This document shows positions 1 to 8,103 of a DNA stretch of 8,103 nt, piece by piece. Numbering within the stretch: position 1 is the stretch's first letter; every line of letters begins with the position of its first letter. The DNA is from Clostridiaceae bacterium (GTDB lineage: Bacteria; Bacillota; Clostridia; Saccharofermentanales; DTU023): assembly GCA_012841255.1 (NCBI GenBank), contig DUUZ01000149.1, positions 1 through 8,103 on the forward strand. Reading direction: 5' to 3'. Under the pieces are notes generated by a model that had not been told where the DNA came from, did not search any database, and saw only the letters and a list, made by a program, of their open reading frames with translations. A program made the translations under genes and the position numbers.

Positions 1-1
1 T

Positions 2-289
2 GAGCATATGACTGAAGGAGAAAGAGGGGTGGCCACGGTTTATACCTCCAGTGAGCACTGCCCCATGTGTTCGGCAGCTCATGGCTGGGTGGGGCTGGGG
101 CGGATTGTCTACGCCTCTTCCTCCAAGCAGCTGGTCAGCTGGCTGGACGAGATGGGGCTGCCCCCCGGCCGGGTCCGGACCCTGGCTATCGAAGAGGTTA
201 TCCGGGATACTCCGGTGGACGGACCGGCCCCCGAGTTTGCAGAGGAACTGCGCGCCTTGCAGCGCCGCTACCGCGGATTTACGGACTAG
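2..289 (+). CDS. Nucleoside/guanine-type deaminase, C-terminal part (5' end outside window)
   Basis: The reading frame is open to the left edge, so the ATG at 8 is probably internal; it has no ribosome binding site. The visible 95 codons match the C-terminal half of a zinc-dependent nucleoside/cytidine-type deaminase, which removes an amino group from a purine or pyrimidine base in the cytoplasm. The key evidence is the strand and helix segment VYTSSEHCPMC. Its two cysteines (residues 18 and 21 counted from the ATG at 8) are the PCxxC zinc ligands of the family. The usual Pro before the first Cys is His here. The His-Ala-Glu catalytic motif should lie upstream of the window. The downstream AAHGWVGLGRIVYASS stretch resembles a bacterial 'nucleoside deaminase' subfamily that I recognise from memory. 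The substrate cannot be named from this part. The gene ends 7 bases before the methyltransferase, so the two are likely cotranscribed. Confidence 0.8.
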   Translation, partial: EHMTEGERGVATVYTSSEHCPMCSAAHGWVGLGRIVYASSSKQLVSWLDEMGLPPGRVRTLAIEEVIRDTPVDGPAPEFAEELRALQRRYRGFTD

Positions 290-296
290 GGAACCT

Positions 297-1007
297 ATGG
301 CCTTCACCTGGGATCAGCAGCAGATTGACTGGTATCGCCAGGCCAGTGACTTCGGATCCTTCCATCAGGACCTGGCCCTTCTTCTTTTGCCTTACCTGAA
401 AAAAGAAGATGTTCTTTGCGACTGGGGGGCAGGCCTCGGCAGGCTCAGCCTGGAGCTGGCTCCCCATCTTGCCCGGGTGACCTGTATCGATTCCGATCCG
501 GCGGTTCTTGAGGCCTTGGAAGAAGAGAAAAAAAAGCGGAGCATGACCAATCTGGAGACGGTCAGAGCCGATGCCGGGAGCCTGCGCGCAGACTGTGATG
601 TCAGCCTCATGGTCTTTTTCGGGACACCTCCAGCGCTCATGTTCCGCTGCCTGTCACAGACCCGCAGACTCCTGATCCGGATTATGAATGAAGAAGAGTC
701 GAAGAAGGGGAGGGAGAGTCTGTCCGATGTCGAAAAGGCCCTGCAGGAAAGAGGCTGTCCTTACGAAAAGAGATTGATTCAGCTGGAGTTCGGCCAGCCC
801 TTCTTGTCTTTGCAGGATGTCCGAAGATACCTGGATGCCTATCCCCCGGACGCGCCAGCCGGTCCTGATGGTCTTCCGGCCGGTCTGGAGCAGACGGGCA
901 GAGAGGATTATCCCTACTATCTGCCCAAGAAAAAACAGCTGGCCGCTTTATTCATCCGTCCGGATTGCAGGGAAAATCCCCAAGACATCGGTGCTTTCAA
1001 ACCGTAA
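297..1007 (+). CDS. Class I SAM-dependent methyltransferase, substrate unknown
   Basis: A 236-residue soluble protein. The frame extends upstream to 51, but that part overlaps the deaminase gene in another frame. The ATG at 297 is therefore preferred: it lies just after the deaminase stop and has a modest AGGGAA site at 288-293. The Rossmann-fold signature is clear. Motif I is LCDWGAGLGR (residues 40-49, binds SAM). The acidic end of strand 2 is CIDSDP (63-68). An ADAG segment near 91-94 fits motif III, and a hydrophobic strand followed by FFGTPP (108-112) sits where motif IV is expected. The C-terminal third (about 135-236) is charged and does not match anything I recognise; it may hold the substrate-binding part. 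The rRNA, tRNA, protein or small-molecule target cannot be told. It probably shares a transcript with the deaminase, which gives a weak hint of nucleotide or RNA metabolism. I see no intrinsic terminator after it. Confidence 0.8.
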   Translation: MAFTWDQQQIDWYRQASDFGSFHQDLALLLLPYLKKEDVLCDWGAGLGRLSLELAPHLARVTCIDSDPAVLEALEEEKKKRSMTNLETVRADAGSLRADCDVSLMVFFGTPPALMFRCLSQTRRLLIRIMNEEESKKGRESLSDVEKALQERGCPYEKRLIQLEFGQPFLSLQDVRRYLDAYPPDAPAGPDGLPAGLEQTGREDYPYYLPKKKQLAALFIRPDCRENPQDIGAFKP

Positions 1008-1019
1008 CTACCAATACTC

Positions 1020-1037
1020 TTTGAATATTTCTTCAAA
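1020..1037. promoter_or_regulatory. Dyad overlapping the -35 region, possible operator
   Basis: TTTGAA at 1020-1025 and TTCAAA at 1032-1037 form a perfect 6-bp inverted repeat with a 6-base spacer. The right arm is also the likely -35 box of the promoter that drives the zinc-ribbon gene, so a repressor bound here could block transcription. A short AT-rich dyad can arise by chance and no regulator gene is nearby. Confidence 0.3.
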
Positions 1038-1060
1038 TATCGCTAAACATTATGTATAAT
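1032..1060 (+). promoter_or_regulatory. Sigma-A-type promoter for the zinc-ribbon membrane protein
   Basis: A perfect TATAAT at 1055-1060 lies 17 bases downstream of TTCAAA (1032-1037, 4 of 6 matches to TTGACA). The flanking DNA is AT-rich in contrast to the GC-rich leader that follows. Transcription would start near 1067, giving an untranslated leader of about 135 bases before the ATG at 1203. Confidence 0.65.
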
Positions 1061-1066
1061 TAATTC

Positions 1067-1188
1067 CAGATAGCATATGGCGCCGGCCAGACGCCCACGC
1101 CCAGCTGATTTGCGGTCGGCGGATCAGCTCTCGTATCAATGACATGGCGCTGCGTTAGAGGGCCGGCCACGCAATACGAACCTTTCTG
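1067..1188 (+). promoter_or_regulatory. Structured 5' leader, possible cis-regulatory RNA of unknown class
   Basis: The leader of the zinc-ribbon gene is rich in complementary segments. A hairpin at 1103-1129 pairs AGCTGAT with ATCAGCT and extends inward through two G-U pairs and a G-C pair. TCGTAT (1131-1136) pairs with ATACGA (1174-1179). Directly inside that on the 3' side, TGCGT (1151-1155) pairs with ACGCA (1169-1173). The loop of this last stem holds GGCCGGC (1161-1167), which is complementary to GCCGGCC at 1082-1088 and could form a long-range pseudoknot. ATGGCGC occurs twice (1077-1083, 1144-1150). The strong AGGAGGT ribosome binding site (1189-1195) starts 9 bases after the last stem. 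I do not recognise a known riboswitch consensus. It could also be a trans-acting RNA or chance pairing in GC-rich DNA. Confidence 0.4.
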
Positions 1189-1202
1189 AGGAGGTAACTA
1201 AA

Positions 1203-1748
1203 ATGGCTTACTGTAAAACTTGCGGATTTCAAATGGATGACTCGGCAACCTTTTGCCCACAATGCGGAACACCCGTTGCGCAACAGGTGGAAGGAAGCCC
1301 CGGGCAGGCTCCGCCGCCCCATCAGCATCAACACCAGCATCATGCACCGCCGCCCCCCCCCGCTTTCATGAATACGCCGGACTCGACGGGGCAGTTCACA
1401 CAAGAGGATATCAACGCCAATAAGGCCATGGGAGTCCTTTCCTACCTGGGTATTCTGGTCCTGATTCCGCTCTTTGCGGCCAAGGAATCCAAGTTCGCCC
1501 GCTTCCACGCCAACCAGGGTCTGATTCTTTTGATTCTTTATGGAATTCTCATGGTCTTCCGCATTCTCCTGGGAGCCATCTGGAGAGTCCGTTATTTCTA
1601 CGTCAGCATTGCCCATCCTGGCGTGACCTGGCTGACACTGCTTCTATCCCTGCCACTTCTGGCTCTCTCCATCATCGGGATTGTCAATGTTGTGAACGGC
1701 AGGGCAAAAGAGCTTCCGGTGGTCGGAAAATTCAAACTGATCAAATAA
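1203..1748 (+). CDS. Zinc-ribbon membrane protein with His/Pro-rich linker (DUF4870/Tic20-like)
   Basis: A 181-residue protein with an ideal start: AGGAGGT at 1189-1195, then 7 bases to ATG. The N-terminus is a zinc ribbon with two CxxC knuckles, Cys4/Cys7 and Cys18/Cys21. Residues 32-60 form a flexible linker rich in Pro, Gln and His, including a run of alternating His and Gln at 40-47 that could bind metal. The rest is a membrane domain with three likely helices at about 75-92, 105-126 and 142-165. Between the first two lies KESKFARFHANQG, a segment typical of the DUF4870/Tic20-like family. The C-terminus is short and basic. The function is unknown; zinc-ribbon plus DUF4870 proteins are common in Firmicutes. 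There is no signal peptide, so the ribbon is probably cytoplasmic. With its own promoter, leader and terminator it appears to be transcribed alone. Confidence 0.85.
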   Translation: MAYCKTCGFQMDDSATFCPQCGTPVAQQVEGSPGQAPPPHQHQHQHHAPPPPPAFMNTPDSTGQFTQEDINANKAMGVLSYLGILVLIPLFAAKESKFARFHANQGLILLILYGILMVFRILLGAIWRVRYFYVSIAHPGVTWLTLLLSLPLLALSIIGIVNVVNGRAKELPVVGKFKLIK

Positions 1749-1770
1749 TTGATTTTTGGCTTTTGAACGA

Positions 1771-1797
1771 AAACCCCGTCGAAATGGCGGGGTTTTT
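1771..1797 (+). terminator. Rho-independent terminator after the zinc-ribbon gene
   Basis: AAACCCCG (1771-1778) pairs with CGGGGTTT (1788-1795). The stem can extend by T-G and C-G pairs, leaving a GAAAT loop, and is followed by a T run at 1793-1797. It separates the zinc-ribbon gene from the ABC exporter genes. Confidence 0.85.
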
Positions 1798-1828
1798 CAT
1801 GTTTTCATAAAAAAGGTTTCATATCCTA

Positions 1829-3628
1829 TTGACAAATAAGTGGAAGTGGCCAACGCTTGTAGACATGATTAAGACATTGAAATATATGAGGGGGCGCGAC
1901 TGGTTCATTGCTGCCGCAGCAGCCATGCTGACCGTATTGCGTGTCTACTTTGAGCTTCGGATTCCGGAATATATGAAGCAGGTGACCCAGCTTGTCCTGA
2001 CCGAGGGCAATACGCTGGATATGGTCCTTGCCACGGGAGGCTGGATGCTGCTTACGGCTTTTGGAAACCTGGCCGTCATGCTGGTAGTCTCCACTCTGGC
2101 AGCCCATGTTGCGGCCAACTTTGCCACCCGGCTCCGGATCCTTCAGTTTGAGCGGGTATCCTCCTTTTCCATGGAGGAGATCAACCGCTTCTCCACGGCC
2201 AGCCTGATTACCCGGTCGACCAATGACGTGTCCCAGGTCCAGATCTACCTGGCCATGGTCATCCGCATCATGATCCCGGCCCCCATTACGGCGGTCTGGG
2301 CCATCACCAAGATTACCAGCCAGGGGCAGAGGGAATGGTCCCTGGCCATGTCGGTTGCGGTGGTCATCCTCCTGATCTTCATCGCCATTATCTTCAAGTT
2401 TGCCATGCCCCGTTTCCGGCGGATCCAAAGCCTGACGGACAACATCAACAGGATTACACGGGAGCACCTCCTGGGAATCCGGGTGGTCAAGGCCTATAAC
2501 GCTGAACCCTACCAAGATGCCAAGTTTGAGAAGGCCAACGATGAATTGACCCGGAACAACCTGATTGCCCACCGGATCATGATGATCCAGGGGCCGGGCA
2601 TGGGCCTGGTCATGAACGGGCTCAGCATCGCCATCTACTGGATCGGGGCCGGCCTCATCCAGGCGGCAGGCGCCCAGGACAAAATTTTCCTCTTCTCCAG
2701 CATGGTGGTCTTCATGAACTATGCCATGCAGATCGTCATGTCCTTCATGCGCATGAGCATGCTCTTTGCCATGGCTCCCCGGGTGGCTGTATCGGCCAAC
2801 CGGATCCGCGAGGTCATCGAGACGGAGCCTACCATCCGCGACGGCCTTCTGGAAGAGGCACCCGAGGACAGCCCCGCCGGTATCGAATTCCGGGATGTCA
2901 GCTTCCGCTACCCCGACGGGGGGGAATGTGTCCTGCGGGATATTTCATTCCGGGCGGAGAAGGGGGAAACCGTGGCCTTCATCGGAGCGACCGGCAGCGG
3001 CAAGACCACCTTGTTGAACCTGGTTCCCCGCTTCTATGATGCGACGGACGGCGAAATCCTGATCGACGGGGTCAATGTCCGGGAATACCGGCAGGAAGCC
3101 CTGCGCAAGAAATTCGGTTATGTGCCCCAGACAGCCTTCCTCTTTTCGGGGACGCTGCGGGACAATATTGACTACGGGGATTCAAACGGGGGGGAGACGA
3201 CGGAGGAGAGCCTGGCAGAGGCTGCCTCCATCGCCCAGATCAAGGACTATATCGACAGTCTGCCCGAGGGCTATGAGGCCTCCGTTGCCCGCGGCGGCAC
3301 CAACTATTCCGGAGGTCAGAAACAGAGGATCTCCATCGCCCGGGCCGTTCACAGAAAACCCCAGATCTATCTTTTTGACGATGCCTTCTCGGCCCTTGAT
3401 TACAGGACCGACAAGGCCCTGCGCCAGGCTCTGAAGAGCAAGATGGAGGGAGCGACCACCCTGATCGTGGCCCAGCGGATCGGAACCATCCGGGACGCTG
3501 ACAAGATCCTGGTCCTGGACCAGGGCCGCCTGGTCGGCATGGGAACCCATACCCAGCTGATGGAGACCTGCCGGGTCTACCAGGAGATCGCCCTTTCCCA
3601 GCTGTCCATGGAGGAGTTGGTGTCATGA
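1829..3628 (+). CDS. ABC exporter half-transporter with degenerate ATPase site (heterodimer subunit 1)
   Basis: A 599-residue ABCB-type half-transporter. Six membrane helices fall at about 25-45, 70-95, 143-163, 171-192, 255-280 and 287-315, followed by the ATPase domain from about 350. Walker A is GATGSGKT (386-393), the Q-loop Gln is 434, and the signature reads YSGGQ (493-497). Walker B is YLFDD (514-518), so Asp518 sits where the catalytic Glu should be. The switch region is VAQR, so Gln549 replaces the usual His. These changes mark the non-catalytic partner of heterodimeric exporters such as the BmrC/BmrD or TM287/TM288 type. The exported substrate, drug or lipid or peptide, is unknown. 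The start is uncertain. The TTG at 1829 has only AAAAGG at 1811-1816, 12 bases away. The ATG at 1865 lacks a binding site but gives MIKTLKYMRG, closer to the usual start of such proteins as I recall them. The stop overlaps the next gene's start by ATGA. Confidence 0.93.
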   Translation: MTNKWKWPTLVDMIKTLKYMRGRDWFIAAAAAMLTVLRVYFELRIPEYMKQVTQLVLTEGNTLDMVLATGGWMLLTAFGNLAVMLVVSTLAAHVAANFATRLRILQFERVSSFSMEEINRFSTASLITRSTNDVSQVQIYLAMVIRIMIPAPITAVWAITKITSQGQREWSLAMSVAVVILLIFIAIIFKFAMPRFRRIQSLTDNINRITREHLLGIRVVKAYNAEPYQDAKFEKANDELTRNNLIAHRIMMIQGPGMGLVMNGLSIAIYWIGAGLIQAAGAQDKIFLFSSMVVFMNYAMQIVMSFMRMSMLFAMAPRVAVSANRIREVIETEPTIRDGLLEEAPEDSPAGIEFRDVSFRYPDGGECVLRDISFRAEKGETVAFIGATGSGKTTLLNLVPRFYDATDGEILIDGVNVREYRQEALRKKFGYVPQTAFLFSGTLRDNIDYGDSNGGETTEESLAEAASIAQIKDYIDSLPEGYEASVARGGTNYSGGQKQRISIARAVHRKPQIYLFDDAFSALDYRTDKALRQALKSKMEGATTLIVAQRIGTIRDADKILVLDQGRLVGMGTHTQLMETCRVYQEIALSQLSMEELVS

Positions 3629-5475
3629 GCAAGCAAGAATACAAAATTGGAGATACAACCCGCGTCCAGCGCCAGCCCCAAATGGGAGGCGGCAGGGGTG
3701 GGATCGGCCGGCCGGTCGAGAAACCCAAGAATTTCAGGAAAACCTGGGGCCGCCTTCTCATGTACAGCCGCACGGAATGGGTCCCCATTATCGGTTCCTT
3801 CATCGGGGCCGCCATCGGGGCCGTCCTGTCCCTGATCGGTCCCATGCGCCTGGCCCAGGTCGTCAACGTCATTGAAGAGGGGATCACGGGGTCGGTGGAC
3901 TTTGCGGCCATCCGGATCCTGATCACCGGGTTGATTGTCATCTACGGGCTTGCCGCCCTTCTCAACTATGCCCAGAACTTCTTCATGACCTCGGTCTCCC
4001 AGACCATCTCCAAACGCATGCGGCGGCAGGTGGGGGAGAAGATCAACAAGGTGCCCATCAATTACTTCAACCGGGTGTCCTACGGGGATATCCTGAGCCG
4101 GGTCACCAATGACGTGGACGGGGTCAGCCAGGCCTTGAACCAGGGCATCGCCTCCATCGGCTCCTCCCTGACTCTCTTCTTCGGCTCCCTGGCCATGATG
4201 CTTCTGACCAATGTCCTGATGGCCCTGGCCGCGGTCGGCGTCACCATGCTGGGTTTCTTCTTCATGACCTTGACCATCCGGGCCTCCCGCAAGTACTTTG
4301 TCGCCCAGCAAAGGGACCTGGGGGACATGAACGGCCACGTCGAGGAGATCTACGCCGGCCATAATATTGTCCGTGCCTATAACGGCGAGGCCCGGGCCCG
4401 TGAAACCTTTGACGGGATCAACGGCCGGCTCCGGACCTCCGCCTTCAAGTCCCAGGCCCTCTCCTCCATGATGATGCCCATGATGTTCTTCATGGGAAAT
4501 CTGGGCTTTGTTACCGTCAGCATCTTGGGGGGTGTCCTGGTCTTCCGGGGACAGATCCCCTTCAGCACCATTGTCGCCTTCATGATGTACATCCGGCTCT
4601 TCTCCCATCCGCTCCAGGATTTTGCCCAGGTGGCCACCCGGCTGCAGTCGGCGGCTGCCGCCAGCGAACGGGTCTTTGAATTCCTGGACGAGGAGGAAGT
4701 GGAAGATGAAAGCCATAAAACAAAACGGTTGACGGATGTCCGGGGCCAGCTGGAATTCAAGAATGTCAAATTCCGCTATGAGGGTATGGATACCGATGTC
4801 ATCCATGACTTCTCGGCCTGGGCCAAACCGGGCCAGAAGATCGCCATTGTCGGTCCGACCGGGGCCGGCAAGACCACCATGGTCAATCTGCTTATGCGCT
4901 TCCATGAAATCGAGCACGGCAGCATCACCATTGACGGGATCGACATCCGGGAGCTGACCCGGGAGAATGTCCGCGAGCAGTTCTGTATGGTCCTTCAGGA
5001 CACCTGGCTCTTTGAGGGCACCATCAAGGAGAATATTGTCTACAGCAAGAAGGATGTCCCCATGGAGGACGTCGTTCTTGCCTGTGAGGCAGTGGGGCTC
5101 CACCACTTTGTCGAGACCCTGCCCCAGGGCTACGATACCGTTCTGGGCGACGAGATGAATCTGTCAGCCGGCCAGAAGCAGCAGATCACCATCGCCCGGG
5201 CCATGATCGAGAATGCCCCCATGCTGATCCTGGATGAGGCCACCAGCTCCATCGACACCCGGACGGAACTCAACATCCAGCGGGCCCTGGACCAGCTCAT
5301 GGGCGGCCGGACCTCCATCATCATCGCCCACCGCCTCTCCACTATCAAGAATGCAGATGTTATCCTGGTCATGCGGGACGGCTGCATCATTGAACGGGGC
5401 AGCCACGATGAATTGATGGCCCTGGACGGATTCTACGCAGGCCTTTACAACAGCCAGTTCGAAAATGCGGCTTAA
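3625..5475 (+). CDS. ABC exporter half-transporter with catalytic ATPase site (heterodimer subunit 2)
   Basis: A 616-residue ABCB-type half-transporter, translationally coupled to the gene before it through an ATGA overlap, with GGAGGAG at 3610-3616. A hydrophilic Gly/Arg/Pro-rich tail (about 1-40) precedes six likely membrane helices near 52-75, 96-120, 174-196, 197-217, 285-307 and 312-332. Walker A is GPTGAGKT (410-417), the Q-loop Gln is 458, Walker B is LILDE with catalytic Glu538, the D-loop is SSID (541-544), and the switch His is 569. The signature motif is LSAGQ (513-517) instead of LSGGQ. This subunit therefore carries intact catalytic residues but the weaker signature, the mirror image of its partner. 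Together they should form one full exporter in the cell membrane with one working and one degenerate ATP site. The substrate cannot be predicted from sequence. A basic, Gly-rich N-tail is frequent in clostridial homologs. Confidence 0.95.
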   Translation: MSKQEYKIGDTTRVQRQPQMGGGRGGIGRPVEKPKNFRKTWGRLLMYSRTEWVPIIGSFIGAAIGAVLSLIGPMRLAQVVNVIEEGITGSVDFAAIRILITGLIVIYGLAALLNYAQNFFMTSVSQTISKRMRRQVGEKINKVPINYFNRVSYGDILSRVTNDVDGVSQALNQGIASIGSSLTLFFGSLAMMLLTNVLMALAAVGVTMLGFFFMTLTIRASRKYFVAQQRDLGDMNGHVEEIYAGHNIVRAYNGEARARETFDGINGRLRTSAFKSQALSSMMMPMMFFMGNLGFVTVSILGGVLVFRGQIPFSTIVAFMMYIRLFSHPLQDFAQVATRLQSAAAASERVFEFLDEEEVEDESHKTKRLTDVRGQLEFKNVKFRYEGMDTDVIHDFSAWAKPGQKIAIVGPTGAGKTTMVNLLMRFHEIEHGSITIDGIDIRELTRENVREQFCMVLQDTWLFEGTIKENIVYSKKDVPMEDVVLACEAVGLHHFVETLPQGYDTVLGDEMNLSAGQKQQITIARAMIENAPMLILDEATSSIDTRTELNIQRALDQLMGGRTSIIIAHRLSTIKNADVILVMRDGCIIERGSHDELMALDGFYAGLYNSQFENAA

Positions 5476-5493
5476 AGTCCTGTAAATATAAAA

Positions 5494-5613
5494 TGGGCCG
5501 GCAAGTATGACGTGGCCCGCCATGGCCGGATCGCCGACTTTAACGATCCCATCAACATGCTTGAAATGTGGGCTTCGTCCAGCGGCAACAATGACGCACA
5601 GTTCGGAAAATAA
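5494..5613 (+). pseudogene. Remnant of an OppA-type peptide-binding protein (SBP family 5)
   Basis: Read in the frame starting at 5494, this stretch encodes about 39 residues ending at TAA 5611-5613. It includes YDVARHGRIADFNDPINMLE followed by MWASSSGNNDAQFGK. This matches from memory a well-conserved C-terminal segment of extracellular peptide/nickel-binding proteins of ABC importers (typical form: R-x-GWIADYNDP-x-xFLDMW-x-x-x-x-GNND). The Trp usual after HG is Arg here. There is no start codon with a ribosome binding site, and both ends of the several-hundred-residue family are missing. It is best read as a decayed fragment left by deletion or rearrangement. It happens to lie in the same frame as the ABC exporter gene, directly after its stop. 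It would be part of that transcript's 3' untranslated region. No importer genes are visible nearby. Confidence 0.7.
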
Positions 5614-5660
5614 AACCGGACACCCCTGACCGCTTGACTGTTTATGACAGATGAAGCATG

Positions 5661-5695
5661 GCCCGCCTTTTTCATAAGGAAAAGGCGGGCTTGTT
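5661..5695 (+). terminator. Rho-independent terminator after the ABC exporter genes
   Basis: GCCCGCCTTTT (5661-5671) pairs perfectly with AAAAGGCGGGC (5680-5690). It can extend by two more pairs to leave an ATAA loop, and is followed by TTGTT. The trailing T run is short, so termination may be incomplete. It most likely ends the ABC transporter transcript. Confidence 0.7.
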
Positions 5696-5718
5696 CATGC
5701 ATAAAACTTTTAAAATAG

Positions 5719-5746
5719 TTGCAATTGTTTCCTGTCGTGTTAATAT
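5719..5746 (+). promoter_or_regulatory. Extended -10 promoter for the membrane pyrophosphatase
   Basis: TTGCAA at 5719-5724 (-35) is 16 bases upstream of TAATAT at 5741-5746. TG at 5738-5739 gives the extended -10 form TGnTAATAT. It lies in an AT-rich stretch between a terminator and the hppA start. Transcription would begin near 5753, leaving a leader of about 65 bases. In that leader, GGTG (5767-5770) and CACC (5779-5782), with flanking pairs, could form a modest hairpin. Confidence 0.6.
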
Positions 5747-5803
5747 TTTGGATAGACGCGGGGAGGGGTGCCGTTTTTCACCTTTGTTCCCTGACAAAAA
5801 TTG

Positions 5804-5809
5804 AAGGAG
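5804..5809 (+). promoter_or_regulatory. Ribosome binding site that fixes the hppA start
   Basis: AAGGAG lies 7 bases before the ATG at 5817 but only 1 base before an in-frame GTG at 5811. The spacing selects the ATG, so the protein begins MSLVILT and not two codons earlier. Confidence 0.8.
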
Positions 5810-5816
5810 TGTGGAG

Positions 5817-8000
<2,184 letters not shown>

Positions 8001-8023
8001 TCCGCTACGTCAATAACAGGTTG

Positions 8024-8067
8024 AACGGGCCTTTCCGGAAGATTTCCGGAAGGGCCCGTTTTTCTTT
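8024..8067 (+). terminator. Strong rho-independent terminator after hppA
   Basis: AACGGGCC (8024-8031) pairs with GGCCCGTT (8053-8060). The stem continues through a T-G pair and TTCCGGAA (8033-8040) against TTCCGGAA (8044-8051), giving about 17 pairs around a GAT loop. A T-rich tail follows (8059-8067). Confidence 0.95.
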
Positions 8068-8103
8068 AGATTGAATTCTGTAAAATGAAGCCATGAAAGA
8101 AAA

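Noticed and set aside
51..296. An upstream extension of the methyltransferase frame
   Set aside because: It overlaps the deaminase gene in another frame, its sequence is Trp/Pro/Ser-rich and unlike a methyltransferase, and a better start exists at 297.
1067..1202. Known riboswitch classes or self-cleaving ribozymes in the leader
   Set aside because: I looked by eye for c-di-GMP, ZTP, fluoride, guanidine, THF, T-box, hammerhead and twister core motifs and did not find any. A covariance search could still find a diverged member.
1826..2572. A 248-codon minus-strand frame opposite the first ABC gene
   Set aside because: It has no ribosome binding site or recognisable domain, and its Asp/Gly/His-rich composition is typical of antisense shadow frames.
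3577..5106. A 509-codon open frame on the minus strand opposite the second ABC gene
   Set aside because: Its translation is low-complexity, rich in Gly, Asp and His with no domain. It lies opposite a convincing ABC gene and is an artefact of codon use at high GC.
5507..5629. A 40-codon plus-strand frame from the ATG at 5507
   Set aside because: It has no ribosome binding site and its peptide resembles nothing. The neighbouring frame carries the clear OppA-like motif.
8068..8103. A possible promoter (TAAAAT at 8081) and start of another gene at ATG 8093
   Set aside because: There is no clear -35 box or ribosome binding site, and only three codons are visible before the window ends.

Overview
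This 8.1 kb window looks like an ordinary chromosomal stretch from a fairly GC-rich anaerobic Firmicute, probably a Clostridia-type organism. That placement is an inference. It rests on strong AGGAGG-type ribosome binding sites, a sigma-A-like promoter with a perfect TATAAT, rho-independent terminators, a heterodimeric ABC exporter pair and a K+-dependent membrane pyrophosphatase. All supported genes lie on the + strand. I found no mobile element, CRISPR array, rRNA or tRNA, and nothing that amounts to a clear new multi-gene system.

Layout. Positions 2-289 hold the C-terminal half of a zinc-dependent nucleoside deaminase that enters from the left. Seven bases later comes a class I SAM-dependent methyltransferase of unknown substrate (297-1007). 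The gap at 1008-1202 is not empty: it has a good promoter with a dyad over its -35 box, then a leader of about 120 nt with several strong complementary segments, possibly a pseudoknot. The leader precedes a small zinc-ribbon membrane protein (1203-1748), which has its own terminator, so this gene is probably a single-gene unit.

Positions 1829-5475 encode two ABC half-transporters that overlap by ATGA. Their nucleotide-binding motifs are asymmetric in complementary ways: the first lacks the catalytic Glu and switch His, and the second has the altered signature motif. This is the pattern of a heterodimeric exporter with one degenerate and one consensus ATP site. The 341-base gap that follows contains a short, dead remnant of a peptide-binding (OppA-type) protein, a terminator, and an extended -10 promoter.

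Positions 5817-8000 encode a full-length ion-pumping membrane pyrophosphatase (HppA type). Its residues predict K+ dependence and, more tentatively, Na+ transport. It ends at a very strong terminator.

The items most worth a second look are the structured leader at 1067-1188, the peptide-binding-protein relic at 5494-5613, the ABC pair's split ATP-site chemistry, and the predicted cation specificity of the pyrophosphatase.
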